In this document: piece by piece, positions 1 to 6,318 of the stretch
Position numbering within the stretch: the stretch's first letter is position 1
Layout of the letters: every line of letters starts with the position of its first letter
NCBI GenBank assembly: GCA_902834055.1
Contig: CADFHB010000013.1
Span: 1 to 20,916 of the forward strand
Direction: 5' to 3'
Length of the DNA stretch: 20,916 nt
DNA from: Lactobacillaceae bacterium
Lineage (GTDB): Bacteria > Bacillota > Bacilli > Lactobacillales > Lactobacillaceae
Made by a program: the position numbers and the translations under genes
The notes under the pieces: model-generated
The model's input: the letters and a program-made list of their open reading frames with translations, nothing else
The model's database searches: none
Told to the model about the DNA's origin: nothing

Positions 1-6
1 TCTTTT

Positions 7-49
7 CAGCTTATAGCCGATGTGCAAACCACCCGTTTGACGGGTGGTT
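7..49. repeat. Pair of stem-loops at the window edge, possibly an IS200/IS605-type end
   Basis: Two hairpins lie just past the stop codon of the lipid kinase gene. The larger is a perfect 9-bp stem (27-35 with 41-49, AACCACCCG / CGGGTGGTT) around a 5-nt loop; it contains two bases of the kinase stop codon. The smaller (7-11 with 15-19) has 5 pairs including one G-T, around a 3-nt loop. In the direction of the kinase gene the large stem is followed only by TTTGC, so it is a poor intrinsic terminator. Compact hairpins near an element end are typical of single-strand-transposing IS200/IS605 elements, and a TnpB gene lies at the other end of this window. That identification is inference; the rest of any element would be left of base 1. 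Confidence 0.35.
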
Positions 50-995
50 ATGATTTCGTTGTCTGCCAGAATGGGTACTGGGTAACGTCCGTACGGAGAT
101 CGACAAAGCGGTTACCCAATGGCTCACCATCACTTTGTTCAAACTCAAGGGAGGTAGTTGTGTAGTGGAATTGGGGCCCTGTTAAGTGGTCGGCAAAACG
201 GGAATTTGGCAGCTTCCCTCGGGAAAACTGGATCAGTTGCCAAAAGGTGATTGGCCAGCCCTTTTGTTCCGCCACAAGCAGGTCTAATTGAGGTTGACTA
301 AGACTACTTGTGGGCGCAACCTTGACGCCACCGCCAATGAAGGGATGGTTGACAAGCAGGACGATGTACGCCCGGGGATAAAAATTCCGTGAGCTTCCTT
401 GTTGGACCATTAGCTGGAAGGGCTGCTGGTCATAAACGACCCCTAAGGCCTGACGAAGGTAGCCGGAGTGCCAAAGATGAAAGGCGGTAGACTGCTTTCT
501 GGCGCTTTTCCCATTAACCCGACTAACGATTGCGGCATCAAAACCAACGCCGATGTTATTTAGAAAATAGCCTTCTTCATTTTTGATTGCCTCATGGTAG
601 TGGCCAATATTGACATTGGTTACCGTTGTGGTATTAAGAATTTGCTGGAGGGCATCCAGCGGCTTTAATGGTACCCCAAAAGCACGGGCAAAGTCATTAT
701 TAATACCCGCCGGAATAAAGGCCAGGGGGAGGGGACTAGTGTGGAGACGGTGACTCTCCTTAATAAGGCCGTTTAAGACTTGGTGAAGGGTCCCATCACC
801 GCCAATTACCATGACAATATCCTTTTTGCGCCTTTGGACGAGACGGGTTGCAAAATATTCAGCGCTTGAGCGGTCCTTGGTTGTGTGGATGTCAAAGCTA
901 GCCTGCGCTTGGATTAATTGGGGCTCAATTAATTGCCATTCTTTTTGCGCTTTACCGTTACCGGCAGTTGGGTTAAGGATGATTGAGTAATGCAT
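48..995 (-). CDS. YegS/Rv2252/BmrU-family lipid (diacylglycerol-type) kinase
   Basis: This 315-residue protein has the diacylglycerol kinase catalytic fold of the YegS/BmrU family, which phosphorylates lipid or sphingoid hydroxyls using ATP at the cytoplasmic membrane face. The order is as expected: an N-terminal NPTAGNGKA nucleotide-loop region (residues 8-16), the GGDGT signature (65-69) continuing into LHQVLNG, and a PxGxxNDFAR segment (95-104). Length matches the family norm of about 300. The start is supported by an AGGAAG ribosome-binding site 6 nt upstream of the ATG. The 95-104 segment reads PAGINNDFAR where many relatives have GTGNDFAR or GTxNDFAR, so the usual Thr is Ile; the effect is unknown. 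The gene lies downstream of rpoY on the same strand, separated by 183 bp with a long hairpin. The exact lipid substrate cannot be told from sequence. The stop codon overlaps the edge hairpin, so the C-terminus could have been reshaped by an insertion. Confidence 0.9.
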   Translation of the reverse strand: MHYSIILNPTAGNGKAQKEWQLIEPQLIQAQASFDIHTTKDRSSAEYFATRLVQRRKKDIVMVIGGDGTLHQVLNGLIKESHRLHTSPLPLAFIPAGINNDFARAFGVPLKPLDALQQILNTTTVTNVNIGHYHEAIKNEEGYFLNNIGVGFDAAIVSRVNGKSARKQSTAFHLWHSGYLRQALGVVYDQQPFQLMVQQGSSRNFYPRAYIVLLVNHPFIGGGVKVAPTSSLSQPQLDLLVAEQKGWPITFWQLIQFSRGKLPNSRFADHLTGPQFHYTTTSLEFEQSDGEPLGNRFVDLRTDVTQYPFWQTTKS

Positions 996-1086
996 AGTGA
1001 TCTTCCTTCTTGATCTTAATAACTATATAACCGGATAAGAAGTTAATTAATCTTCAAAATAAGTTGGGCTCTTCATGAATGCAATA

Positions 1087-1121
1087 GGGCCCAGCGTTCG
1101 GTTCATCCGAATGTTGGACCC
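1087..1121. other. Long GC-rich hairpin between rpoY and the lipid kinase gene
   Basis: A 15-position stem (1087-1101 with 1107-1121) closes a 5-nt loop; 14 positions pair, two of them G-T, with a single C/A mismatch. Neither strand has a T-run after the stem, so it is not a canonical intrinsic terminator. On the minus strand it falls in the rpoY to lipid-kinase spacer and could stabilise an rpoY 3' end, attenuate readthrough, or be a repeat-derived element. The rest of the 183-bp spacer (996-1178) holds no ORF I can support and no convincing promoter. Confidence 0.6.
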
Positions 1122-1178
1122 CATTGGTATTCAGCATCATATGTATGTGGGGACACCCGTGGACCCCTGACCTGAAAT

Positions 1179-1391
1179 TTAGAAACTCGTCATTTTGAAG
1201 TTTGGATTTTGCTTTTCGTACGCAAGAGCCTTTTCATCAAGTTGTTCGACATACTCGATACTGTAGTCGGTGTTATGTTCAACCATTAAAAGGGCCTCTG
1301 GTTCGGAGTCAGCTTCGATATAAAGTGACTTGGTGTTTTCACGAACGGGGCGCTTGGTACTATCTGGTTGATAATATACTTTAAAGATCAT
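1179..1391 (-). CDS. rpoY: DNA-directed RNA polymerase subunit epsilon
   Basis: This 70-residue protein is the small Firmicutes RNA polymerase subunit epsilon (RpoY, formerly YkzG/DUF1447), which binds the core enzyme. Recognition rests on the full-length pattern: MIFKVYYQ at the N-terminus, PVRENTKSLYIEA, then IEYVEQLDEKALAYE and a C-terminal NPNFKMTSF, matching B. subtilis YkzG in spacing and size. The ATG is preceded by AAGGAG with an 11-nt spacer, slightly long. A good promoter lies upstream. In most Firmicutes rpoY sits directly before rnjA (RNase J1); here the next gene on the same strand is a lipid kinase, so that usual linkage is broken. An overlapping plus-strand ORF at 1202-1384 is a shadow of this gene. 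Confidence 0.93.
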   Translation of the reverse strand: MIFKVYYQPDSTKRPVRENTKSLYIEADSEPEALLMVEHNTDYSIEYVEQLDEKALAYEKQNPNFKMTSF

Positions 1392-1441
1392 TCTACTAAA
1401 AACTCCTTAAAAGATGTTATTTTCAGTGTTTTACCTTATCC

Positions 1442-1470
1442 ATTTTAGCACATCTAAGTTTAGCTGTCCT
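1442..1470 (-). promoter_or_regulatory. rpoY promoter (extended -10)
   Basis: Read on the minus strand, AGGACA (1465-1470) and TAAAAT (1442-1447) are separated by exactly 17 bp, and the -10 box has a TG one base upstream (TGCTAAAAT). The -35 matches TTGACA at four of six positions. This places transcription start about 45 bp before the rpoY ATG. Confidence 0.65.
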
Positions 1471-1484
1471 CAGAATTGGCAACA

Positions 1485-1493
1485 TGGTATGAT
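1485..1493 (+). promoter_or_regulatory. Extended -10 promoter for the 1527 gene
   Basis: TGG followed by TATGAT (1488-1493) forms an extended -10 element 33 bp before the ATG at 1527. No good -35 is visible: the position 17 bp upstream is TGTCCT (1465-1470), the same six bases that serve as the -35 of the divergent rpoY promoter. The two promoters would therefore compete for overlapping DNA. Confidence 0.5.
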
Positions 1494-1526
1494 TAATTTA
1501 ACAAAGAGGCTTATGGGGGTTACGAG

Positions 1527-1997
1527 ATGAAGACAATTATAATTTGCTTAATCGCTGTTGTGGTGGTGGCGTGCTTGTACACCGTTGTTCACCGTATCTT
1601 GATTAACCGGGCAACAATTATTTTACGACGTCAAGCGCAGGAAACAACCGACGCTGCGGTTAATGACAGTTTACAGACATTATTAGGGTGGAATCGTTCT
1701 CTAAATTCACAACTCGTTGCCGATGTTTGGGGAAAAGGCGTCTTAGCCTTTGAATATCACTTTGATGGGGACGAAAAACGGGACGCTACGCTGACGCCCC
1801 AGAGCCTTAATGAACAGTTAGCTAAATACGCTAACGACCACCAGTTAACGGCGGTTAACACAAAGTTTAGTGTGTTTAAGGTTACGGACTGGTGGCAATA
1901 TGAAGGCGTCCTCCATATTGATGTCGCGTATATTTTAAATGAAGCCACGGCGGAATATGTCGCTGACCTAAAGAAACTCAAGCAACACAGTAAATAG
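1527..1997 (+). CDS. Hypothetical membrane-anchored protein
   Basis: I do not recognise this 156-residue protein. Residues 4-20 form one strongly hydrophobic segment with few charges before it, so the protein is probably anchored in the membrane by its N-terminus with the remainder outside; no lipobox is present and no signal peptidase site stands out. Residues 27-45 are basic and polar. The rest is a mixed alpha/beta-looking soluble region rich in Asp, Ala and Leu, with aromatic patches (VWGKGVLAFEYHF, VTDWWQYEG, VLHIDVAYIL) that look like beta strands of a small globular domain. A GGGGG stretch 8-12 nt before the ATG could act as a ribosome-binding site. It has its own extended -10 promoter and a terminator right after the stop, so it is a single-gene unit between rpoY and def. 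Codon use resembles its neighbours and there is no sign of decay. Confidence 0.75.
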   Translation: MKTIIICLIAVVVVACLYTVVHRILINRATIILRRQAQETTDAAVNDSLQTLLGWNRSLNSQLVADVWGKGVLAFEYHFDGDEKRDATLTPQSLNEQLAKYANDHQLTAVNTKFSVFKVTDWWQYEGVLHIDVAYILNEATAEYVADLKKLKQHSK

Positions 1998-2000
1998 AAG

Positions 2001-2048
2001 AAGCGACTTTTGGTACCCATGATAGCGGGTGCCAAAAGTCGCTTTTAA
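2001..2048. terminator. Bidirectional terminator between the 1527 gene and def
   Basis: An 18-bp stem (2001-2018 with 2027-2044, one G-T pair) around an 8-nt loop is followed on the plus strand by TTTT and an AT-rich run. It begins 3 bp after one stop codon and ends 8 bp before the stop of convergent def. On the minus strand the tail is only CTTCTTCT, so it should work best for the plus-strand gene. Confidence 0.85.
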
Positions 2049-2052
2049 TATT

Positions 2053-2613
2053 TTAGCTGATCATCACTGTATCAGCAGGGGCCTCAAATGGGGCTTGTTT
2101 ATTAATGTGGTCGTAGAATAAGACGCCGTGGAGGTGGTCAATTTCGTGCTGGCAAACAATTGCCGGATAATTCTTTAACCGAACCTGGTGTTTCTTGCCG
2201 TCCGTATCCTGGTAGCGGAGGGTGATCCGATCGTGACGTGGTACGTATCCGGGCACGTCCTTATCAACGGAGAGGCAACCTTCACCTTCAGTCAACGCCC
2301 CATACTGCACAGATTCACTAACAATTACCGGGTTAATAATAACATCCTTAAATTCTGGTTGACCATCCTTTTCCAATGGTGGGACTAAAACAGCCGCCAT
2401 TTGTTTAGAAACCCCGACCTGTGGTGCGGCTAAGCCAACACCAGCCCGCAACTTATATTTTTCACAAAGTTTGGGATCCTGGCTGACTTCCAAATATTCC
2501 ATCATCTTTTTGGCCAACTGCTGGTCTTCCTCAGAGAGGGGGAATTCAACCTTAGCGGCCCGCTTTCTTAATACCGGGTCGCCGTCACGAACAATATCCT
2601 TCATTAAATACAC
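2053..2613 (-). CDS. def: Peptide deformylase
   Basis: Peptide deformylase removes the N-formyl group from the initiator methionine of new proteins, using a metal ion (usually Fe2+) at the ribosome exit. All three signature motifs are present: [10 protein letters not shown] (motif 1), EGCLSV (motif 2, with the metal-binding Cys) and QHEIDHLHG (motif 3, HExxH with two metal-binding His and the catalytic Glu). The insertion between motifs and the overall size fit the Gram-positive type 2 enzymes. I set the start at a GTG (2613) rather than the upstream ATG at 2628, because GGAGG lies inside the first codons of the longer ORF and is spaced 8 nt from this GTG; the longer start has no ribosome-binding site. 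The resulting 186-residue protein begins [11 protein letters not shown], close to the family N-terminus. The gene is monocistronic, convergent with the 1527 gene and divergent from the pdh operon. Confidence 0.95.
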   Translation of the reverse strand: MYLMKDIVRDGDPVLRKRAAKVEFPLSEEDQQLAKKMMEYLEVSQDPKLCEKYKLRAGVGLAAPQVGVSKQMAAVLVPPLEKDGQPEFKDVIINPVIVSESVQYGALTEGEGCLSVDKDVPGYVPRHDRITLRYQDTDGKKHQVRLKNYPAIVCQHEIDHLHGVLFYDHINKQAPFEAPADTVMIS

Positions 2614-2645
2614 TTTTTCCGCCTCCATTAATAGTTATCAATACT

Positions 2646-2673
2646 AGTCTATCATAATGCCTATCGATGACAA
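2646..2673 (-). promoter_or_regulatory. Candidate def promoter
   Basis: On the minus strand TTGTCA (2668-2673) and TAGACT (2646-2651) are 16 bp apart, giving a start point a short distance before the GGAGG of def. A TATGAT at 2651-2656 is an alternative -10 without a good -35. Confidence 0.4.
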
Positions 2674-2710
2674 CGCCCAAAATTAGTCTCATTATTATAC
2701 AAAACTATTA

Positions 2711-2724
2711 AGTTAGCGTTTTCA
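2711..2724 (+). promoter_or_regulatory. Upstream cre-like CcpA box of the pdh operon
   Basis: AGTTAGCGTTTTCA matches the cre consensus TGWAANCGNTNWCA at all but two positions; the right half is perfect. It lies about 50 bp upstream of the pdh -35 region. CcpA with phosphorylated HPr binds such sites in Firmicutes to repress or activate carbon metabolism genes. The assignment is by motif only. Confidence 0.5.
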
Positions 2725-2762
2725 CATGCGCAACTTATAGTCAAAACATAATAAAAAAGTAT

Positions 2763-2778
2763 ATGAAAGCGCTTGTAT
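2763..2778 (+). promoter_or_regulatory. Promoter-overlapping cre-like CcpA box of the pdh operon
   Basis: ATGAAAGCGCTTGTAT has the cre left half TGAAANCG and a palindromic AAGCGCTT core; the right half is weaker (TTGTA for the consensus NWCA). It overlaps the -35 of the pdh promoter, the usual position for repression by steric block. Its centre is exactly 53 bp from that of the upstream box, about five helical turns. Confidence 0.55.
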
Positions 2779-2800
2779 TATGTCCAGAATTAGGTATACT
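2773..2800 (+). promoter_or_regulatory. pdhABCD promoter
   Basis: TTGTAT (2773-2778) and TATACT (2795-2800) are separated by 16 bp. The -10 matches five of six consensus bases and the -35 only three, which fits a promoter that depends on a regulator. Transcription from here would leave a leader of roughly 58 nt before the pdhA start at 2865, which rules out an ATG at 2763. Confidence 0.6.
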
Positions 2801-2864
2801 AGAAACTGTAAGTAGGCAATCGCTTATATATGATGTTAATTGGATTTGGAAAGGGATGTTTATA

Positions 2865-3971
2865 ATGGCCGAAGCCAAAGCTGTAGACTTTGCTAAGATT
2901 AAAGCCGAAGAAGGCGCTGCATTTGCAAAGCCCGTTCAAATTCTTGATAACGATGGTAAAGTCGTTAACAAGGATTTAATGGCTAATTTTACTGATGACC
3001 AATTAGTCGACCTGATGAAGAAGATGGTATGGGAACGTGCACTTCACGAACAAACCATGTCATTCTCACAACAAGGTCGTTTAGGATTCTATGCTCCTAC
3101 CTGGGGTGAAGAAGCATCCGAAATGGGGACCGCTTCTGCATTTAAGAAGCAAGACTTCATGTTCCCAGCATACCGTGACTTACCACAACTGATTCAACAC
3201 GGTGCTACTGTTGCTCAAATGTACTTATGGTCAAAGGGTCACGTTAAGGGTAACCTGTTCGACGCTCGTGCTCTTCGTCCACAAATTATCATTGGTGCAC
3301 AAATGGTTGAAATGGCCGGTGCTGCTTTAGGTATCAAGAAGAACAAGGAAAAGGATACCGTTGCATATGCATACACCGGTGAAGGTGGAAGTTCACAAGG
3401 TGACACCTACGAAGGGATGAACTTTGCTGGTGCCTTCCAATCACCTGCTGTCTTCATTATTCAAAACAACGGCTGGGCTATTTCTTACCCACGTAAGAAG
3501 CAAACTCATGCGCAAACAATTGCCCAAAAGGGTGTTGCTGCTGGTATCCCAGCTGTCCAAGTTGATGGGATGGATGTTCTGGCATGTTACGAAGTTGCCA
3601 AGGAAGCTCGTGAATTCGCTGCTGCTGGTAACGGTCCAGTTCTGATTGAAACCTTGACTTACCGGTTCGGTGCCCACAGTTCCGCTGGTGATGATCCTAG
3701 TCGTTACCGGACTAAGGAAGAAGAAAAACCATGGTTCGACAAGGACCCACTGATTCGTCTCCGCAAGTACTTGACTGAAAAGGGTCTCTGGTCTGAAGAC
3801 GAAGAAAAGAAGTACGCTGATGAATGCAAAGACGACTTCAAGAAGGCCATGAAGGAAGCAGACGCTGTTGAACCTGAAAAGGTTACGGATATGCTGAAGC
3901 GGACCTTTGAAGTACCAACCCCTGATATTAAAGAACAAATTAAGAAGTACGAAGCAAAGGAGTCGAAGTAA
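2865..3971 (+). CDS. pdhA: Pyruvate dehydrogenase E1 component, alpha subunit
   Basis: E1 alpha pairs with PdhB to decarboxylate pyruvate on thiamine diphosphate and passes the acetyl group to the lipoyl arm of E2. The ThDP-binding motif spans residues 172-202 (GEGGSSQGD to QNN) in the expected place, and RFGAHSSAGDDPSRYR near residue 270 is the conserved phosphorylation-loop region of this family. The 368-residue length is standard. I chose the ATG at 2865, with AAAGGG 9 nt upstream, over an in-frame ATG at 2763, because 2763 lies inside the cre box and upstream of the -10. The first residue of the GDG metal-binding motif pair is Glu here (GEG), a conservative change from the common Asp. Codon use is strongly biased (GGT, AAG, GAA, GTT), a sign of high expression. 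It leads a four-gene operon with PdhB two bases after its stop. Confidence 0.97.
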   Translation: MAEAKAVDFAKIKAEEGAAFAKPVQILDNDGKVVNKDLMANFTDDQLVDLMKKMVWERALHEQTMSFSQQGRLGFYAPTWGEEASEMGTASAFKKQDFMFPAYRDLPQLIQHGATVAQMYLWSKGHVKGNLFDARALRPQIIIGAQMVEMAGAALGIKKNKEKDTVAYAYTGEGGSSQGDTYEGMNFAGAFQSPAVFIIQNNGWAISYPRKKQTHAQTIAQKGVAAGIPAVQVDGMDVLACYEVAKEAREFAAAGNGPVLIETLTYRFGAHSSAGDDPSRYRTKEEEKPWFDKDPLIRLRKYLTEKGLWSEDEEKKYADECKDDFKKAMKEADAVEPEKVTDMLKRTFEVPTPDIKEQIKKYEAKESK

Positions 3972-3973
3972 TC

Positions 3974-4951
3974 ATGGCTAAAAAGACTTATATCAAAGCT
4001 ATTACTGAAGGTATTGACATTGCTTTAGCTGAAGATCCTAAGACCCTCGTTTTCGGTGAAGATGTTGGTAAAAACGGTGGGGTCTTCCGTGCTACTAACG
4101 GTTTACAAAAGAAGTATGGTGCTGACCGGGTATTCAGTACACCACTGGCTGAATCTGGTATCCTCGGGATGTCAATTGGTTTAGCTGTTACCGGCTGGCG
4201 TCCAGTTCCTGAAATCCAATTCTCTGGTTTCATCTTTGAAGCCTTAGACTCAATTGTTGCCCAAATGTCACGGATTCGTTTCCAATACAATGGTACTAAG
4301 AACGCGCCAATTACTATCCGGACTCCATACGGTGGTGGTACTCACACCGCTGAACTGCACGGGGACGACTTTGAAAACTTCTTCGTTGGTGTACCAGGAC
4401 TGCGGGTTGTTACCCCAAGTTCTGCCTACGATGCTAAGGGTCTGATCATTTCTGCCATCGAAAACAACGACCCAGTTGTCTTCCTTGAAAACCTGCGTCT
4501 CTACCGTTCAGTTAAGGGTGAAGTTCCTGACGACAAGTACACTGTTCCGTTGGACAAGGCTAACGTCGTTCAAGAAGGTAAGGATGTTACCATCATCGCT
4601 TACGGTGGTGAAGTATCCGAAGCCCAAAAGGCTGCTAAGAAGTTAGCTAAGGACAATATTTCTGCTGAAATTATTGACCTTCGTTCACTTTACCCACTTG
4701 ACACTGACACTATCTTTGAATCCGTCAAGAAGACGCACCATGTTGTCATTGTTCAAGAATCTCAGAAGCAGGCTGGTGTTGGTGCACAAGTTGCTTCTGC
4801 CATTTCTGAAGGTGCAATTATGTACCTTGACGCACCAGTTAGCCGGGTAGCTGCACCAAACTCTGTTTACCCATTCCCACAAGCAGAAAATGTTTGGCTC
4901 CCAACTGCTAACGACATTGAAGAAGCTGCGCGCGAGACAGTTAATTATTAA
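3974..4951 (+). CDS. pdhB: Pyruvate dehydrogenase E1 component, beta subunit
   Basis: This 325-residue protein is the transketolase-like beta subunit of E1, forming an alpha2beta2 heterotetramer with PdhA. The N-terminal pyrimidine-binding domain contains FGEDVGKNGGVFRAT (28-42) and the PLAESGILGMSIG stretch holding the expected catalytic Glu60, which activates the ThDP aminopyrimidine ring. The C-terminal transketolase domain follows, with IIDLRSLYPLDTDTI and VVIVQESQKQAGVGAQV. The length is as expected. The ATG lies only 2 bp past the pdhA stop, with GGAG inside the end of pdhA 11 nt upstream. Heavy codon bias equals that of pdhA, consistent with equal subunit demand. Confidence 0.97.
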   Translation: MAKKTYIKAITEGIDIALAEDPKTLVFGEDVGKNGGVFRATNGLQKKYGADRVFSTPLAESGILGMSIGLAVTGWRPVPEIQFSGFIFEALDSIVAQMSRIRFQYNGTKNAPITIRTPYGGGTHTAELHGDDFENFFVGVPGLRVVTPSSAYDAKGLIISAIENNDPVVFLENLRLYRSVKGEVPDDKYTVPLDKANVVQEGKDVTIIAYGGEVSEAQKAAKKLAKDNISAEIIDLRSLYPLDTDTIFESVKKTHHVVIVQESQKQAGVGAQVASAISEGAIMYLDAPVSRVAAPNSVYPFPQAENVWLPTANDIEEAARETVNY

Positions 4952-4995
4952 TCATAGCTAGATTGCTATTGGTTATGAAAGGAAGTTAATTCGAT

Positions 4996-6312
4996 ATGGC
5001 ATACAAATTTAGATTACCAGAAATGGGTGAAGGTCTGACCGAAGGGGATGTTGCTTCTTGGTTGGTAAAGGAAGGCGACCAAATTAAGGCCGACGACCCA
5101 TTAATTGAAATTCAAACTGATAAGTCAACTACTCAATTGGTATCACCAGTTGACGGGACCGTTAAGACCCTTAACGTCAAGGAAGACGACCACGTTGAAA
5201 AGGGTGATGACCTGCTCTTAATTGATGATGGTAAGGACGGCGTAAGCACAAACGTTGAAGCCGAAGGTGGCGACGACGATGATGAAGACGAAGCTCCAGC
5301 AGAAGAGGAAGCACCGAAGGACGAAGCTCCTAAGGAAGATGCCGCTCCAGCTAAGGGTGGCGTAGCTCCACTGGCCGAACCTAACAAGCTTGTTATGGCA
5401 ATGCCTTCTGTTCGTCAATATGCTCGTGACAAGGGCGTTGACATTTCACTTGTTCAACCAAGTGGCAAGCATGGTCAAGTTCTGAAAGAAGATATTGACA
5501 ACTTCAATGGCGCTGCTGCCCCAGCTAATGGTGCTGCCTCAGCTGCCGCCGCTGCTCCAGCTAAGGCTGCTGGTAACACCATCAAGCCTTACAAGGGTGC
5601 TGGTGAAGACGCTGAAACCCGTGAACCACTTTCCAACATGCGGAAGATCATCGCTAAGAACATGCGGAAGTCCGTTGACATCAGTCCAATGATCACATTG
5701 CTGGACGATGTTGAAGTTTCCGCAATGATGGCTAACCGGAAGAAGTACAAGCCAGTTGCTGCTGATCAAGGTGTTCACTTGACATTCTTGCCATACGTTG
5801 TTAAGGCCCTGGTTGCCACAATGAAGAAGTTCCCTGAATTCAACTGCTCCATTGATGACAGCACGATGGAATTAGTTCAAAAGCACTACTACAACATTGG
5901 TATTGCTACGAACACTGACCACGGTCTGTATGTACCAAACATCAAGAAGGCTGACTCCAAGAGCATGATTGAAATTGCCAAGGAAATTGCTGACAATGCT
6001 CAAGCTGCTGAAGACAATAAGCTTTCACCAGATTCCATGGCCGGGACTTCAATGACTATTTCTAACATTGGTTCCATGCGTGGTAAGTGGTTCACCCCAA
6101 TTATCAACCAACCAGAAGTTGCTATCTTAGGTATTGGTACGATTGCTACTGAACCAATTGTTAATGACAAGGGTGAAATTGTTGTTGGCCACATGATGAA
6201 GTTATCATTAACTGTTGATCACCGGCTGATTGATGGTGGCTTAGGTCAAAACGCAATGAACTACCTGAAGAAGCTGTTACACGACCCAGAATTGCTCGCT
6301 TTGGAGGCTTAA
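4996..6312 (+). CDS. pdhC: Dihydrolipoyllysine-residue acetyltransferase, PDH E2 component
   Basis: E2 is the structural core of the complex and transfers acetyl groups from its lipoyl arm to CoA. The domain order is clear: one N-terminal lipoyl domain (about 2-78) with the lipoylated Lys43 in TDKST; a long acidic, Ala/Pro-rich linker (about 85-125); a peripheral-subunit-binding domain (about 133-172, [16 protein letters not shown]) that holds E1 and E3; a second Ala/Pro linker; and the catalytic domain from about 205, ending in the DHRLIDGG motif with active-site His409 and Asp413. At 438 residues it is a single-lipoyl-domain E2, common in lactobacilli and bacilli. AAGGAAG lies 10 nt before the ATG. 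A 44-bp spacer containing a small 5-bp stem (ATAGC/GCTAT) separates it from pdhB. The two linkers create long Ser/Ala-rich shadow ORFs on the opposite strand, which are not genes. Confidence 0.97.
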   Translation: MAYKFRLPEMGEGLTEGDVASWLVKEGDQIKADDPLIEIQTDKSTTQLVSPVDGTVKTLNVKEDDHVEKGDDLLLIDDGKDGVSTNVEAEGGDDDDEDEAPAEEEAPKDEAPKEDAAPAKGGVAPLAEPNKLVMAMPSVRQYARDKGVDISLVQPSGKHGQVLKEDIDNFNGAAAPANGAASAAAAAPAKAAGNTIKPYKGAGEDAETREPLSNMRKIIAKNMRKSVDISPMITLLDDVEVSAMMANRKKYKPVAADQGVHLTFLPYVVKALVATMKKFPEFNCSIDDSTMELVQKHYYNIGIATNTDHGLYVPNIKKADSKSMIEIAKEIADNAQAAEDNKLSPDSMAGTSMTISNIGSMRGKWFTPIINQPEVAILGIGTIATEPIVNDKGEIVVGHMMKLSLTVDHRLIDGGLGQNAMNYLKKLLHDPELLALEA

Positions 6313-6318
6313 TTTACT

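Noticed and set aside
2614..2628. Longer def start at an ATG at 2628
   Set aside because: The Shine-Dalgarno GGAGG falls inside the first codons of that version; it is correctly placed for the GTG at 2613.
2763..2864. In-frame N-terminal extension of PdhA from an ATG at 2763
   Set aside because: This ATG lies in the cre box and upstream of the -10 hexamer, so it would not be transcribed from the pdh promoter. The ATG at 2865 has a ribosome-binding site and gives the normal family length.
3441..3938. A 165-codon minus-strand ORF inside pdhA
   Set aside because: It lies fully inside a highly conserved, codon-biased gene, has no supporting ribosome-binding site or promoter and its composition is that of an antisense shadow.
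4952..4995. Small hairpin ATAGC/GCTAT in the pdhB-pdhC gap as a regulatory or processing site
   Set aside because: A 5-bp AT-rich stem is expected by chance; nothing else supports it.
5133..5418. Two Ser/Ala-rich ORFs opposite the pdhC linker
   Set aside because: They are the antisense of the acidic Ala/Pro/Glu linker codons, have low-complexity composition and no ribosome-binding site.
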